Shown: positions 25,526 to 34,666 of the stretch, in pieces
How positions within the stretch are numbered: position 1 is the stretch's first letter
How the letters are laid out: each line of letters opens with the position of its first letter
Assembly: GCF_009807005.1 (NCBI RefSeq)
Contig: NZ_WUBR01000002.1
Location: forward strand, 434,001 to 498,000
Length of the DNA stretch: 64,000 nucleotides
Direction of reading: 5' to 3'
From: Aurantiacibacter rhizosphaerae
Lineage (GTDB): Bacteria; Pseudomonadota; Alphaproteobacteria; Sphingomonadales; Sphingomonadaceae
Made by a program: the position numbers and the translations under genes
Notes under the pieces: model-generated
What the model was told of the DNA's origin: nothing
Seen by the model: the letters and a program-made list of their open reading frames with translations, nothing else
Databases searched by the model: none

Positions 25526-27066
25526 AGCACGCTCATGAAATTGATCAGATCCTGCTTTTCCTGATCGGTGTAGCGGATGTTGAAGCGGCGATCGTAGAAG
25601 TCCACCATCTCGCGCAATGTGTCGGCCTCTCCGCCCATGAAATAGGGTGCGCGGGCAGCAAGGCCACGCATCTGCTGAGTCATGCTGGCACCGATGTCGC
25701 TGCACCTGCCCGTCACCAGAGCGCGGCCCGGATCGTGGGTGTAGATAACTCTGCCGAGATAGGACTGCGGCACAGCATCATCGTGACAGGTCGCCTTGAA
25801 CAGCGGCAGGTCCTCGCGCCGGTTCCACGGCCAGTTGTTCAGCCCCAGGTCCATGAAGCCGGGTGCAAGGTCCATGCCCGCCAGAACGGTGTTGTGACAG
25901 CCCGATGCGCAGCTGCGCTTGAAGGGATTGCCCAGACCCTTGTCGTTATAAACGCCCACGTCCTGGATGAAGAAGCGCTTGTCGAAAAAGACATTCGCAC
26001 CGCGGGCGACGGATGCCTGGAATTCCTCCTGCGGGGTCAATTCCTCGCCTTCGCTGCGCTGGTTTAGCCACATGTTGAAGGTGCCAAACACCCGGTTGAC
26101 CGGATTGTTGCCAAGTTCGCCGGGAGGGCCATCGCGCATGGCTTCGGGGCCAAGGCCCGGCGGCGTGCCGAAACCGCCCAGTTCGCCTGCCTGGTTGCTG
26201 AAGCCTTGCGCGACGTAGATCGCGCGCTCGAACTCCTCGATCTGGCGAAGCTCTTCCTCGCTCAGCTTGGCAATCATTTCCAAGTGGGTGGAGCTTGCAT
26301 CGCCCGCCTGCCCGCGCAGGGTGGGCAGCCTGCCGTCCGACATCAGCTGCACGGATACGAACTCGCCGGTTTCCGGGTCGGTCGGCAGCAGGCTCTTGTC
26401 ATTGTACATGAAATATTCGTGCGGGGTCACGCCGTTGGGCAGCGTGAGCATGTACTTCATGTTCGCCACCGGGCGCGGCCTGCGAAAAACGGACACAGCG
26501 GGATCGTCGCTGAACATGCCCCATTCGGGATCGAGGTTGCAGCCCGTGGGATCGCTGACGACTTCCAGGTCAAATTCCGGTTCGATCACCGTGCCGTCTG
26601 CCGCGCGAGGAGGCCACGGGCGCGGAATGCGGAACAGGCCCTTCGTCAACAGCAGCGAATGGGATGCCTCCTCACCTTGCGGCAGGCTGGGGCAATTGGA
26701 ACCATCGACCGCCGCGAACAGCGGGTCTTTGCCACCCGTCGCATCCCACTGCGCCTGGATCGTCTTGGCCGAAAGGCTCATCGCGTCGGACGGCTGGTGG
26801 CAGGTGACGCAGGCGCGCCCGTTCTCGCCCAGTGGCTCGAAGAAGGGGTGGCCTGCCGTGTTGATGGACTCGCCCGTGTTGATGAGGCGAAGGCGGCCTT
26901 CCTCGTTGGGAAATTCCAGCGTTTCGCCGATCACGTGTTCTTCGCCCGGCCCCCACCACTGGCTTCGAGGCTCCTCGGCACCCTGGCTCATGGCGGCAAC
27001 GCCGAACGTCAGCGATGCGCCCACCAGCAGGGCGGCTGAGATACGGTTGAGAGAAAGCTGGGTCAT
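25522..27066 (-). CDS. Di-haem cytochrome c, cytochrome-c-peroxidase-like, with one CX3CH haem motif
   Basis: A 514-residue exported protein (signal peptide ~1-29). The first haem site is a normal CVTCH (C86-H90). The second is CASGCH (C386-H391), with three residues between the cysteines. The C-terminal stretch RGLAARAPYFMGGEADTLREMVDFYDRRF is typical of the MauG/CcpA di-haem peroxidase superfamily, although the size is larger than the usual 330-380 residues. It may be a peroxidase or an oxidase of an organic substrate. Its ATG overlaps the TAA of the amidohydrolase remnant (TAATG) and its stop overlaps the OmpA-like gene's start. It belongs to the hydrolase operon. Confidence 0.78.
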   Translation of the reverse strand: MTQLSLNRISAALLVGASLTFGVAAMSQGAEEPRSQWWGPGEEHVIGETLEFPNEEGRLRLINTGESINTAGHPFFEPLGENGRACVTCHQPSDAMSLSAKTIQAQWDATGGKDPLFAAVDGSNCPSLPQGEEASHSLLLTKGLFRIPRPWPPRAADGTVIEPEFDLEVVSDPTGCNLDPEWGMFSDDPAVSVFRRPRPVANMKYMLTLPNGVTPHEYFMYNDKSLLPTDPETGEFVSVQLMSDGRLPTLRGQAGDASSTHLEMIAKLSEEELRQIEEFERAIYVAQGFSNQAGELGGFGTPPGLGPEAMRDGPPGELGNNPVNRVFGTFNMWLNQRSEGEELTPQEEFQASVARGANVFFDKRFFIQDVGVYNDKGLGNPFKRSCASGCHNTVLAGMDLAPGFMDLGLNNWPWNRREDLPLFKATCHDDAVPQSYLGRVIYTHDPGRALVTGRCSDIGASMTQQMRGLAARAPYFMGGEADTLREMVDFYDRRFNIRYTDQEKQDLINFMSVL

Positions 27067-27254
27067 TACCTGTCTCCGCGCGTCGGTTGATGGCGGTAAA
27101 CTGTCCCGTCTTTCATCACGAACCGCACGTCTTTCACATTCGTTATGTCGTCAACAAGATTGCCGCCCACCGCCACGATGTCGGCAGCCACGTCCACCGC
27201 GATCGTACATCGCTTGCGCAAGGCCAGCCCGAGGGTCGTTGCGAAAACATTCAT
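27066..27254 (-). pseudogene. C-terminal remnant of an amidohydrolase
   Basis: A 62-codon frame. Beyond the first seven residues it reads LGLALRKRCTIAVDVAADIV and then AVGGN-LVDDI-VKDVRFVMKDGTVYR, the standard end of imidazolonepropionase-like amidohydrolases (LGL-x-GTIAxGxxADIVAVDGxPLxDI...VMKDGxVYR). All metal-binding parts, normally about 350 residues upstream, are absent. The ATG still overlaps the preceding hydrolase stop (ATGA) and the stop overlaps the cytochrome start. That suggests an internal in-frame deletion of a once complete operon gene. A short functional peptide is possible but less likely. Confidence 0.7.
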
Positions 27255-28177
27255 TCGGGCGCGCGGTCCAGCAACTCGCGTTCCTTCATCCATTCCAGCA
27301 AACGTCCGCCCCACAGATCCGGCGTCATGGTGAAGTTGGGAACGTCATAGACGTGCAGCTCCGCATGCTCGCGCTCCGCGATCCACATCTGGAACAGCGC
27401 GACGAGGCCGTCCGTCACCGGGCCGTGCCAGGCCTCCGTAATCAGGAACAGGGGCGGCGCGTCCTCGGGCACGGCGATATCCTGCAGGGCAGGACCGAAG
27501 TTCGAGATGATGAAATCGGGGGTCGCCCCCTCCTCGCCTGCCATCATGGTGCCGAAAGCAACGCCGCCACCTGCTGAAGTGCCGAACATGCCCACGCGGG
27601 CTGGATCGATGTTCCACTCTTCGGCGCGACTGCGCACGAGGCGGAGCGCGGCCTGTCCATCATTCACCGCCAGGCGCAGCACCTCGTTCATCGCCGGGTC
27701 GTCTGGCGACGGATTGGCATTGGCGTTGCGGATTTCCATTTTGGGAAATTCGGTTGGTCCCGATGCAGCCGGACGCGGTGCTGTCGCCTGAGCGATTTCT
27801 TCCGGCGTGCGCTGCAACGTGCGATATTCCAGCACGATCACGGCCACGCCCCTATCGTTCATCATCTTTGCTGTTTGCTGGATATACGCACCCATGCCCA
27901 GCACGCGAAGTCCGCCGCCCGGCAGCATGACGATGGCCGCGCCGTCTGCCTTGTCGGGCTCTGGCAGGAAGACCTGCAAGCGCGGTTCTGTGGTGTTGTA
28001 ACGCTCCTCTCCTCCATCGGCGGAGTGCACCACCAGCGGCTCCGACCAGTTCTGCGAACCAGGAGCAGGCCCATCATAGAGGTTCAGCATCTGCTGCTGC
28101 GCCGTGGCCGCGCAGGAGGGGAGAAAGGCGAGACAGGCCGCGCCAAGGGCAGTAAGTATGGTCTTGCGGCAAATCAC
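27251..28177 (-). CDS. Exported alpha/beta hydrolase (esterase), BD-FAE/xylan-esterase-like
   Basis: A 308-residue lipoprotein-like hydrolase using a GTG start at 28177, one base after the stop of the upstream gene, with AAAGGG 8-12 bases before it. An ATG at 28213 would add 12 residues but overlaps the previous gene. Lipobox FLPSC (Cys22), oxyanion loop MLPGGGL, nucleophile GTSAGGG (Ser201), and a C-terminal PNFTMTPDLWGG-like region are visible. It resembles esterases that remove acetyl or feruloyl groups from plant polymers. Part of the coupled operon with the next genes. Confidence 0.8.
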   Translation of the reverse strand: MICRKTILTALGAACLAFLPSCAATAQQQMLNLYDGPAPGSQNWSEPLVVHSADGGEERYNTTEPRLQVFLPEPDKADGAAIVMLPGGGLRVLGMGAYIQQTAKMMNDRGVAVIVLEYRTLQRTPEEIAQATAPRPAASGPTEFPKMEIRNANANPSPDDPAMNEVLRLAVNDGQAALRLVRSRAEEWNIDPARVGMFGTSAGGGVAFGTMMAGEEGATPDFIISNFGPALQDIAVPEDAPPLFLITEAWHGPVTDGLVALFQMWIAEREHAELHVYDVPNFTMTPDLWGGRLLEWMKERELLDRAPE

Positions 28178-28178
28178 C

Positions 28179-29156
28179 TCAGAAGCCCTTTGTTTCGTAA
28201 GTCCATTCCGCATTATCGCACAGGCCGCAGTTCTCGCCGATGAACCAGCGCGAAGCGGCCTCGTCCCCGCGCAGCTGCCACTCCAGCCATTGCACCGCTA
28301 CAGGAGCGACCGCGCCGCCATTCGGCTGCCGGAAGGTGCCGCCGTGGCCCACATCCAGATTGGCAACGGCCACCGGCACGTTATTGATGCGCTGAAAATC
28401 GTCCATGCCATTGGCGAAGGCGATGTCACTCTCGCCGCCTAGGATATAGAGAACCGGCTCATGAAAATTGCGCAGCTCCTCCTTCGCGACGGAGAAGCCG
28501 GTGATGGGATTGAAGGCGTCCGGGTCCAGCACGCCGCTGTTGTGAACGATGGCGGTGGCGATGCGCGGATCGGCGGCAAGCCTGATCGCCTGCAGGCCGC
28601 CACAGCTATGCCCGGCGACTGCGACCATCTCCGGATCGATCAGGCCGTGAAAAGGGCTCTCGGCACGGTCGTTCTCTGCCAGGATCCAGTCGAGCCCGGC
28701 AAGCAAATCTGCGGGCAGCGTCTGCACTGGCGGGAATGATCCATCGCTATGGGGTTCACGCGGCGGAGCGGTAAGCGCGCCCGGACCGCTATACGCCTTG
28801 CCCGGTGCAATCGCGATATAGCCGTGGGAGGCGATTTCCAGCAGGTGGAAACGGGCGGATGTGGCATCGGCGGAACAGCCGCCATTGCCCCACAATACTA
28901 CGCCAAGCTTACCATCGTCCACAGCGCCCAGGTCTTGCGGACGATAGACGATGTGATCGGGCAAGTCTGGCCGCACGTCGCGGATTGCGGGATATGGCCC
29001 GGTGCCCGGCATATCTGGCGCCGCGGCAAAGGCTGCATCGGATGCCGCGCGCGCTGCGGTTTCGTCAGAGTGCGTGACTGCCTCATCAACAGTTGCGCAG
29101 CCCGCCAGCACGACGGCAATGGCAAGAATGGCCGGGCGCGGTTGGGCAAATTTCAT
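28179..29156 (-). CDS. Exported alpha/beta hydrolase, paralogue A
   Basis: A 325-residue lipoprotein (lipobox LAGC, Cys20) with signal peptide and GGAGAG before the ATG. It has LPGTGPYPA, LWGNGGC (oxyanion), and nucleophile GHSCGG (Ser184), followed by NGMDDFQRI and a terminal IGENCGLC. The arrangement is that of small PETase/chlorophyllase-like periplasmic esterases. It shares many motifs with the hydrolase at 38593-39564, so the two are paralogues flanking the locus. It heads the coupled hydrolase-cytochrome operon and lies just past the TonB receptor terminator. Confidence 0.82.
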   Translation of the reverse strand: MKFAQPRPAILAIAVVLAGCATVDEAVTHSDETAARAASDAAFAAAPDMPGTGPYPAIRDVRPDLPDHIVYRPQDLGAVDDGKLGVVLWGNGGCSADATSARFHLLEIASHGYIAIAPGKAYSGPGALTAPPREPHSDGSFPPVQTLPADLLAGLDWILAENDRAESPFHGLIDPEMVAVAGHSCGGLQAIRLAADPRIATAIVHNSGVLDPDAFNPITGFSVAKEELRNFHEPVLYILGGESDIAFANGMDDFQRINNVPVAVANLDVGHGGTFRQPNGGAVAPVAVQWLEWQLRGDEAASRWFIGENCGLCDNAEWTYETKGF

Positions 29157-29179
29157 AATTCTCTCCGAACGTCTGATGG

Positions 29180-29213
29180 AAAAACGGCCGGCAAGCGTAA
29201 CGCTTGCCGGCCG
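29180..29213 (-). terminator. Intrinsic terminator of the TonB receptor gene
   Basis: CGGCCGGCAAGCG (29185-29197) and its exact complement (29201-29213) form a 13-base perfect stem with a 3-base loop. On the minus strand it is followed by TTTTT (29184-29180). It starts 7 bases after the receptor stop codon. It separates the receptor transcript from the hydrolase-cytochrome operon. Confidence 0.9.
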
Positions 29214-29219
29214 CCTTGC

Positions 29220-31829
29220 CTAGAAACCGGCGCGCAGGCCGATTGCGATAGTGCGACCTATCGGGCTGTGGGCATTGGGATCGAACGCCAGATTGCCGTT
29301 CTGCACATAAGGCGGATCATTGTCGAAAATGTCCTGCACATCCAGCGTGAAGGTGACGCTTTGCGTGAAGGCAACCGGCTGTTCCAGCGTGTAGCGCAGA
29401 GCGAGATCGAACTCGGTATGCGACGGCACATCCTGGATCGGCGTGACGGAATCATTGTCATAGCTGCCATAGTGATTGACGAACACGGTTCCTGACAGGC
29501 CGCCGACTTCCGCCCCGGCATAAGCGCGGGCGATGAAGGATGCCGGGTTGTTGATCGTATCCAGCACATCACGCAGCGGCGTGCCGGTGATGATCGAGCG
29601 ATCGAAGGACAGGATCTTGGTGGCATTCACGCCCACGCGCCATGAACCCCAATCGGCGAAGCTTTCGTAGCTGCCGATGAATTCAAGGCCGTCGGTCTTG
29701 TTCGCACCAAGGTTCACCTTGCGACCGTCGACAATCGCCTCGACATCGGCGGGGGATGCCGGCGGCGGGCTGAACAATCCGCCCGCGATGATGGCGTTCA
29801 CCAGATCGATGGGCGGATTGAAGGTGACAATCGGTGCAAGTTCCGGCTTCTGCAGCGCCAGCAGGTCATTACCCGGCGTGGCGATACGGTTGGTGTAGTC
29901 CACGTTATAATAGGTGACGGACAGGCTGAGGCCGTCAATCGCGTCTGGCTGCCAATCTGCACCCAGAGACCAGGTGGTGGCTTCTTCCGGCTGCAGATCA
30001 GGATTGCCGCCGCGAATAAACAGCACGTTGCGAAGGTTGTTGTTGCTGTCCACCAGCGGTCGATACTGGTTGAAGGGCAGGCCCGTGTCGGACAGCGTCG
30101 GCGCGCGGAAAGACGTGCCATAGCTGCCGCGCAGGGTCAGCGATTCCACCGGGCGGAAGGTGACGCCGAACTTCGGGTTCACCGTATCGCCCACGTCGTT
30201 GTAATCATCGTAGCGAACGGCTGCCGACAGGTTGAGTTCGGGGCCGTTGCCGCCGATGACGGGCACGAAGACTTCACCGAAGACAGAGTTGATCTTGCGA
30301 TCGAAATCGGTCTGGAAGGGCGCGAGATCCTTGAAGTTGATCTCCTGCCTTGCAGCACCCAGAGCCACGCGAACTTCGCCAGCCGGCATTTCAAACAGCG
30401 GGCCGTCGACCGAAGCGCCGTATTCATGAATGCCGTAATCGGTATCCACGCGGAAGGAGCCCACGAACGAGTTGATCGTATCGGGGTTGTTGTTGCCGGT
30501 GGAGCTGAAGGGATTGAAAGCGGTGGCAGGGTTCGGATCGGCCAGCGCGGCGGCCAGCACTCCGCCCAGCGGACCGGAGCCCAGGTTGCGCGTCAGCGAC
30601 CGTTCCTTGTCATGGCCATAGGCGTAAAACACATTGGCAGACCAGTCTGCGCCCAGCTGCGCGTTCAGGCCGCCCGTGATGTGATAGGCCTGCTGGGAAG
30701 ACGGGCTGCGCTCTGTGCCCAGTTCGTTGATGAACGAATATGCCACTGTCACGCGTTCACCCGGTGCGCCGGGATTTACGTAGAAGGGATTGGATGGCGG
30801 CACGTCGAACTGCGCGGCCAGTGCGGGGCCGGCCAGCACGCCGTCACGCTCTGCATAAAAGCCCTGCGCATAGAATTCGATGTTGGGCGTAATTTCCTGC
30901 TCGAAAGTTGCGGCAACGCTGTAGCGTTCCTGTTCCGGCAGGACGCCGGCACCCAGATAAGCGCTTTGCAGATTGCGCGTGCCAGCGGTAAAATCGCCGG
31001 GCGTCAGGTTCTCTCCATCGCCATCGGGGATGGCATAGCTGACACCGCCCACGGTGATATTGCCGGGCGCGGAGTTGGTGGAACGAAGGTCCGGCCCGCC
31101 GAAGGGGGTGAGATCGTCGGTGTAGAAATCGCGTTCCGACGCGAAAAGCGTGCCGCGCTTGTTGTATTCACCAGCCACCATGACAGATCCGGTAGCCCAG
31201 CTTTTGCCCAGGGCTAGACCAGCCTGATATTCCTCGAACCCGTCAGCAAACTTGACGCGGCCCATTGCTTCGGCACCGTCAAAATTCTTGCGCAGCAGGA
31301 TGTTCACCACACCGCCCACAGCGTCAGAACCGTAGATGCCGGAGCTGCCATCGGCCAGCACTTCGAGGCGCGCGATTGCCATCGTCGGGATGACAGAGGG
31401 ATCGAAGAACTGGCTCTGCGTGCCCGCAGCGGGCAGGCGGCGGCCGTCAAGCAGCGTCAGCGTGGATTCCGTGCCTAGGCCGCGCAGGTTGATGCCGGTG
31501 CCGAACGTGCGGTTGGCGTTCTGGTTGTTGGCGGAGGTGAACGATGCGTCAGTCGCGCCGAAGTTGAAGACCTGCGGCAGTTCTGAAAGCAGTTCGGTCG
31601 TGGTCGACGCGGAACTTGCCTCGATATCCTCGCGGCCAAGGCCGATCACCGGCGAACCAGTCGGCTCAATACCGCGAATGCGGCTGCCGGTCACGACGAT
31701 TGCGGGCACAACTTCTTCCTCGATCCCGGCACCGGCATCCTGCGCCAGCGCTGCACCGGGAAGGCACAGGGCAATCAGGGAGCCACTGCCAAGCAGGGCC
31801 GCGAAGTTCGAATTCAGGGACTTTCTCAT
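29220..31829 (-). CDS. TonB-dependent outer-membrane receptor
   Basis: An 869-residue protein. Signal peptide about residues 1-30 (cleavage after ALA), then the TonB-box/plug region with VPAIVVTGSRIRG and the plug domain (~45-170: LLSELPQVFNFG, INLRGLGTESTLTLLDGRRL, GSSGIYGSDAVGGVVNILLRKNF). The rest is beta-barrel ending GRTIAIGLRAGF with terminal Phe. The form is typical of sphingomonad receptors for organic ligands rather than siderophores. The ATG at 31827-31829 has GAGAGAGGA upstream. It lies 111 bases after quiC and is probably expressed with the phenolic/shikimate genes. Ligand unknown. Confidence 0.92.
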   Translation of the reverse strand: MRKSLNSNFAALLGSGSLIALCLPGAALAQDAGAGIEEEVVPAIVVTGSRIRGIEPTGSPVIGLGREDIEASSASTTTELLSELPQVFNFGATDASFTSANNQNANRTFGTGINLRGLGTESTLTLLDGRRLPAAGTQSQFFDPSVIPTMAIARLEVLADGSSGIYGSDAVGGVVNILLRKNFDGAEAMGRVKFADGFEEYQAGLALGKSWATGSVMVAGEYNKRGTLFASERDFYTDDLTPFGGPDLRSTNSAPGNITVGGVSYAIPDGDGENLTPGDFTAGTRNLQSAYLGAGVLPEQERYSVAATFEQEITPNIEFYAQGFYAERDGVLAGPALAAQFDVPPSNPFYVNPGAPGERVTVAYSFINELGTERSPSSQQAYHITGGLNAQLGADWSANVFYAYGHDKERSLTRNLGSGPLGGVLAAALADPNPATAFNPFSSTGNNNPDTINSFVGSFRVDTDYGIHEYGASVDGPLFEMPAGEVRVALGAARQEINFKDLAPFQTDFDRKINSVFGEVFVPVIGGNGPELNLSAAVRYDDYNDVGDTVNPKFGVTFRPVESLTLRGSYGTSFRAPTLSDTGLPFNQYRPLVDSNNNLRNVLFIRGGNPDLQPEEATTWSLGADWQPDAIDGLSLSVTYYNVDYTNRIATPGNDLLALQKPELAPIVTFNPPIDLVNAIIAGGLFSPPPASPADVEAIVDGRKVNLGANKTDGLEFIGSYESFADWGSWRVGVNATKILSFDRSIITGTPLRDVLDTINNPASFIARAYAGAEVGGLSGTVFVNHYGSYDNDSVTPIQDVPSHTEFDLALRYTLEQPVAFTQSVTFTLDVQDIFDNDPPYVQNGNLAFDPNAHSPIGRTIAIGLRAGF

Positions 31830-31940
31830 GGTAATCCTCTCTCTTGCGTCCGGCATTTCGCCGGTTGGCTTTCTGGCATTATCAACTGGGTTAAAATCGG
31901 TGTAGGCTTTGGGTGGGTTGGGTTCTTTGCAGGCCATGGT

Positions 31941-33803
31941 TCACATCCATTCCGGCTCTCTGTGGCTGGCTTGCGCGCTCAGGCGGATGGCGGCGTTTGC
32001 CGCGCCGAAGGCATCGTAATCGCGGCGTTGCACCACTTCGAAGAACACCCGCTTGGCAACCGCGCGGCTGTAGAACTGGAAATATTCGCCCTGCTCGTCG
32101 CGGTCGTAGAGGATGTTGCCTGCGCGCAGCCGTTCGAGCAGTTTAGGCTCCAGCCCGAAGCGCGCTTCGATATCGTCGTAGTAGTTCGGGCCGATCTCGA
32201 GCAGCGGCAGACCGGCTTCGGTCGCAGATTGTGCCGCCTTGAAGATGTCGTCGGTCGCCAGCGCAATGTGCTGCACGCCAGCGCCGAAGTAGTTGCGGAT
32301 GAAGCGCGAGCTCAGCGACTGATGGGCCAGCGATCCGTTGAGGGTAAAGCGCACGCTGCGATCGGCGTTCTGCACGGCCTGGCTGTAGATCAGGCCCATC
32401 GGATCGGCGATTTCCAGTTGCGCCGTCGTATCCATATCGAACAGCGAGTGGTAGAACAGCAGCCAGCTGAGGAATTCGCCCTGCTGCATGGTTTGGGCCA
32501 CGTGGTCGATCCGGGTCAGAAGCGGAGCGGTGCCTTCTTCCTCTTGCTGGTGCGGAAATTCCTCCGCCCACATCGCTTCGCTTTTCGCCGCGTCGACAAG
32601 GTAGAGAACGCTGCCGCCCATGCCGCGAACACCGGCGATATCCCATTCGTCGGGGGCCACGGCCTGCTCGAACCGCTGGATGCCCAGCGCCTTCGCGCGT
32701 TCCATGGCTGCATCTGGGTCGGTTACGCCAAGGCCGATGGCACAAACGGAGCCGCCGTGAACCACCTCATGGCTGTGCGCATGGCCGTCGGGCTCAGAAT
32801 TGATGACGAAGTTGATCTCGCCCTGCTTCCACCGGGTCACATCCTTGCTGCGATGCTTTGCGACGGGCGTGAAGCCGAGCGCGCGGAAATATTGCGCGAA
32901 TTCTTCCGCCTCTTCGTCGCTGGCGGCAAATTCGATGAACTCAGTGCTGGTCGCGGCTACGCGGTCGGGCAGCACCGGTTGGCGACCGGAAACACGCACC
33001 GCCTCGTCCTCCAGAAAGCGAAGGGAGCGATGGCCGTCTACCGCCAGCTGGCTGGCGGCGCCTGCACGGAACTGATCATTGAAAATCTCCAGACTGAACC
33101 ACCCGTCGTAACCTGTGCGCTGAATGGCGGCGACATATTCGGCCACGGGCCAGTCGCCCTGCCCCGGCAGTACGCGGAAATGGCGGCTCCAGCTGAGGGC
33201 GTCCATGGAGAGGCGCGGCGCATCGGCGAGCTGCACGAAAAACAGCTTGTCACTGCGAATATCGCCGATGCTGCTGCTGGGAATGTCGCGCGCCAGCGAG
33301 TGGAAGGAATCCAGCACCAGCCCGACAGAAGGATGATCCACGTCGCGGACCAGCGACCACGCATCGCGATGATCGTTGACGTGCCGACCCCACGCCAGCG
33401 CCTCGTACCCGATGCGCTTGCCATGCCGCGCCGCCAGTTCGCCCAATTCACCCAGGTCATCCAGCATGCGCTGGCGGTCCGGCAGGGCGGCGGGAGAGCA
33501 GTTGGAGCACAGGAGCACTAGATCGGTGCCGAGCGCGTCCATGATTTCGAACTTGCGCTCCATGCGTGCAAAGGCTGCGCTGCGCTGAGGCTCGGGCATG
33601 CCTTCAAGATCGCGGAACGGCTGGAACATGGTGCATTCCAGGCCCAGGTCGCGCATCATCTGCGCAATCGCCTTGGCATCCTGCGGCGCGCCGATCAGGT
33701 CGTTCTCGAAAATCTCGACTCCGCCAAAACCGGCGTTCGCTGCAGATTGCAGCTTGTCGGCCAGCGGGCCGCTGAGGCAGACGGAGGCGATGGACGTCTT
33801 CAT
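31941..33803 (-). CDS. quiC: Two-domain 3-dehydroshikimate dehydratase (QuiC type)
   Basis: A 620-residue fusion. The N-terminal sugar-phosphate-isomerase-like TIM barrel (~1-275) carries the metal set E134, D165, Q191, E239 plus H168 (LDSFH), as in bacterial 3-dehydroshikimate dehydratases. The C-terminal half (~285-610) is a vicinal-oxygen-chelate/HPPD-like domain with RIDHVAQTM, GVQHIALAT and FFEVVQRRDYDAFG. It converts 3-dehydroshikimate to protocatechuate. The same architecture is known in Pseudomonas putida QuiC1. The start overlaps the shikimate dehydrogenase stop (ATGA). The role of the HPPD-like half is less clear in general. Confidence 0.9.
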   Translation of the reverse strand: MKTSIASVCLSGPLADKLQSAANAGFGGVEIFENDLIGAPQDAKAIAQMMRDLGLECTMFQPFRDLEGMPEPQRSAAFARMERKFEIMDALGTDLVLLCSNCSPAALPDRQRMLDDLGELGELAARHGKRIGYEALAWGRHVNDHRDAWSLVRDVDHPSVGLVLDSFHSLARDIPSSSIGDIRSDKLFFVQLADAPRLSMDALSWSRHFRVLPGQGDWPVAEYVAAIQRTGYDGWFSLEIFNDQFRAGAASQLAVDGHRSLRFLEDEAVRVSGRQPVLPDRVAATSTEFIEFAASDEEAEEFAQYFRALGFTPVAKHRSKDVTRWKQGEINFVINSEPDGHAHSHEVVHGGSVCAIGLGVTDPDAAMERAKALGIQRFEQAVAPDEWDIAGVRGMGGSVLYLVDAAKSEAMWAEEFPHQQEEEGTAPLLTRIDHVAQTMQQGEFLSWLLFYHSLFDMDTTAQLEIADPMGLIYSQAVQNADRSVRFTLNGSLAHQSLSSRFIRNYFGAGVQHIALATDDIFKAAQSATEAGLPLLEIGPNYYDDIEARFGLEPKLLERLRAGNILYDRDEQGEYFQFYSRAVAKRVFFEVVQRRDYDAFGAANAAIRLSAQASHREPEWM

Positions 33804-34666
33804 GCCGCGCTCCGCTGCTGGCCAGTCAGCGCGGCCAGCATACGGTCGCGATCGGGCTCTACCCCGGTAAACTGACGGAACGCTTCTGCCGCCTGGCCAA
33901 CCACCATCGGCGCGCCATCGGCAGTGGCCATGCCGCGTTGCCGTGCAGCCTTCAGCAATTCGGTTTCACGGGGAAAATAGATCACGTCCGCCAGCCATTG
34001 GTCTTCGTCAAGCAGAGCAGGGTCAAACGGCATTCCGGGATGCTGAGCCATACCCACCGGTGTGGACTGCACCACGCCGCACGCACCATCAATCGCACCT
34101 GCGGCAGATGCACAGGCGATGATCGTGGCTTCCGGGAAGGCCGAGCGAAGGCGCTGTTCAAGCGCCTCGATCCGCGTGGCGGAAGCATCGTGAATGCGCA
34201 GTTCGCGCGTGCCCGAAGCGAGCAGCGCAAACGCTGTAGCCGAGCCTGCTCCACCGGAGCCGATCTGCGCAACGATATCGCGCGGCTCATCCGGCAAGGC
34301 CACGTCGAGCATGAACTGGAAGCCGATCCAGTCCGTATTGCTGCCGATCATGCGCCCGTCACGGAAGGTTACGGTGTTGACCGCGCCGAGCGAGGCAGCG
34401 GTGGGATCAATGTCGTCAAGCAGGGGTATGACGGCCTGCTTGAAGGGATGGGTGATATTGACCCCGCTGAAACCGCCATCCAGCAGTTGGTTCAGCTTGC
34501 CGGACAGGGCATCGTCAGCCAGCCCCAGCAGATCGAAATCGAACAGCTGGTAGGTAAGCGCAAGGTCAAGGCAGGCAGCTTCGGTCTCGTGAATTGCCGG
34601 GGAGGAGGATGCAGCGATCCCTCGGCCCAAAAGCCCTACCTTCAGCGGAGAATTAGTGCCCGTCAT
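33800..34666 (-). CDS. Shikimate dehydrogenase-like protein (shikimate/quinate family)
   Basis: A 288-residue protein. The N-terminal GLLGRGIAASSSPAIHE resembles catabolic shikimate/quinate dehydrogenases, NITHPFK carries catalytic Lys76, and NTDWIGF carries Asp112. The nucleotide loop is QIGSGGAGSA and STPVGMAQHPGMP follows. It probably oxidises shikimate (or quinate) to the 3-dehydro form in the cytoplasm. Being fused by ATGA overlaps to the MFS transporter upstream and QuiC downstream, it is better explained as catabolic than as the biosynthetic AroE. Cofactor preference (NAD or NADP) is not read with certainty. Confidence 0.85.
   Translation of the reverse strand: MTGTNSPLKVGLLGRGIAASSSPAIHETEAACLDLALTYQLFDFDLLGLADDALSGKLNQLLDGGFSGVNITHPFKQAVIPLLDDIDPTAASLGAVNTVTFRDGRMIGSNTDWIGFQFMLDVALPDEPRDIVAQIGSGGAGSATAFALLASGTRELRIHDASATRIEALEQRLRSAFPEATIIACASAAGAIDGACGVVQSTPVGMAQHPGMPFDPALLDEDQWLADVIYFPRETELLKAARQRGMATADGAPMVVGQAAEAFRQFTGVEPDRDRMLAALTGQQRSAA

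Noticed and set aside
31962-33521. A 519-codon plus-strand frame opposite quiC
   Set aside because: Antisense to a clearly recognisable two-domain enzyme and lacks any domain.
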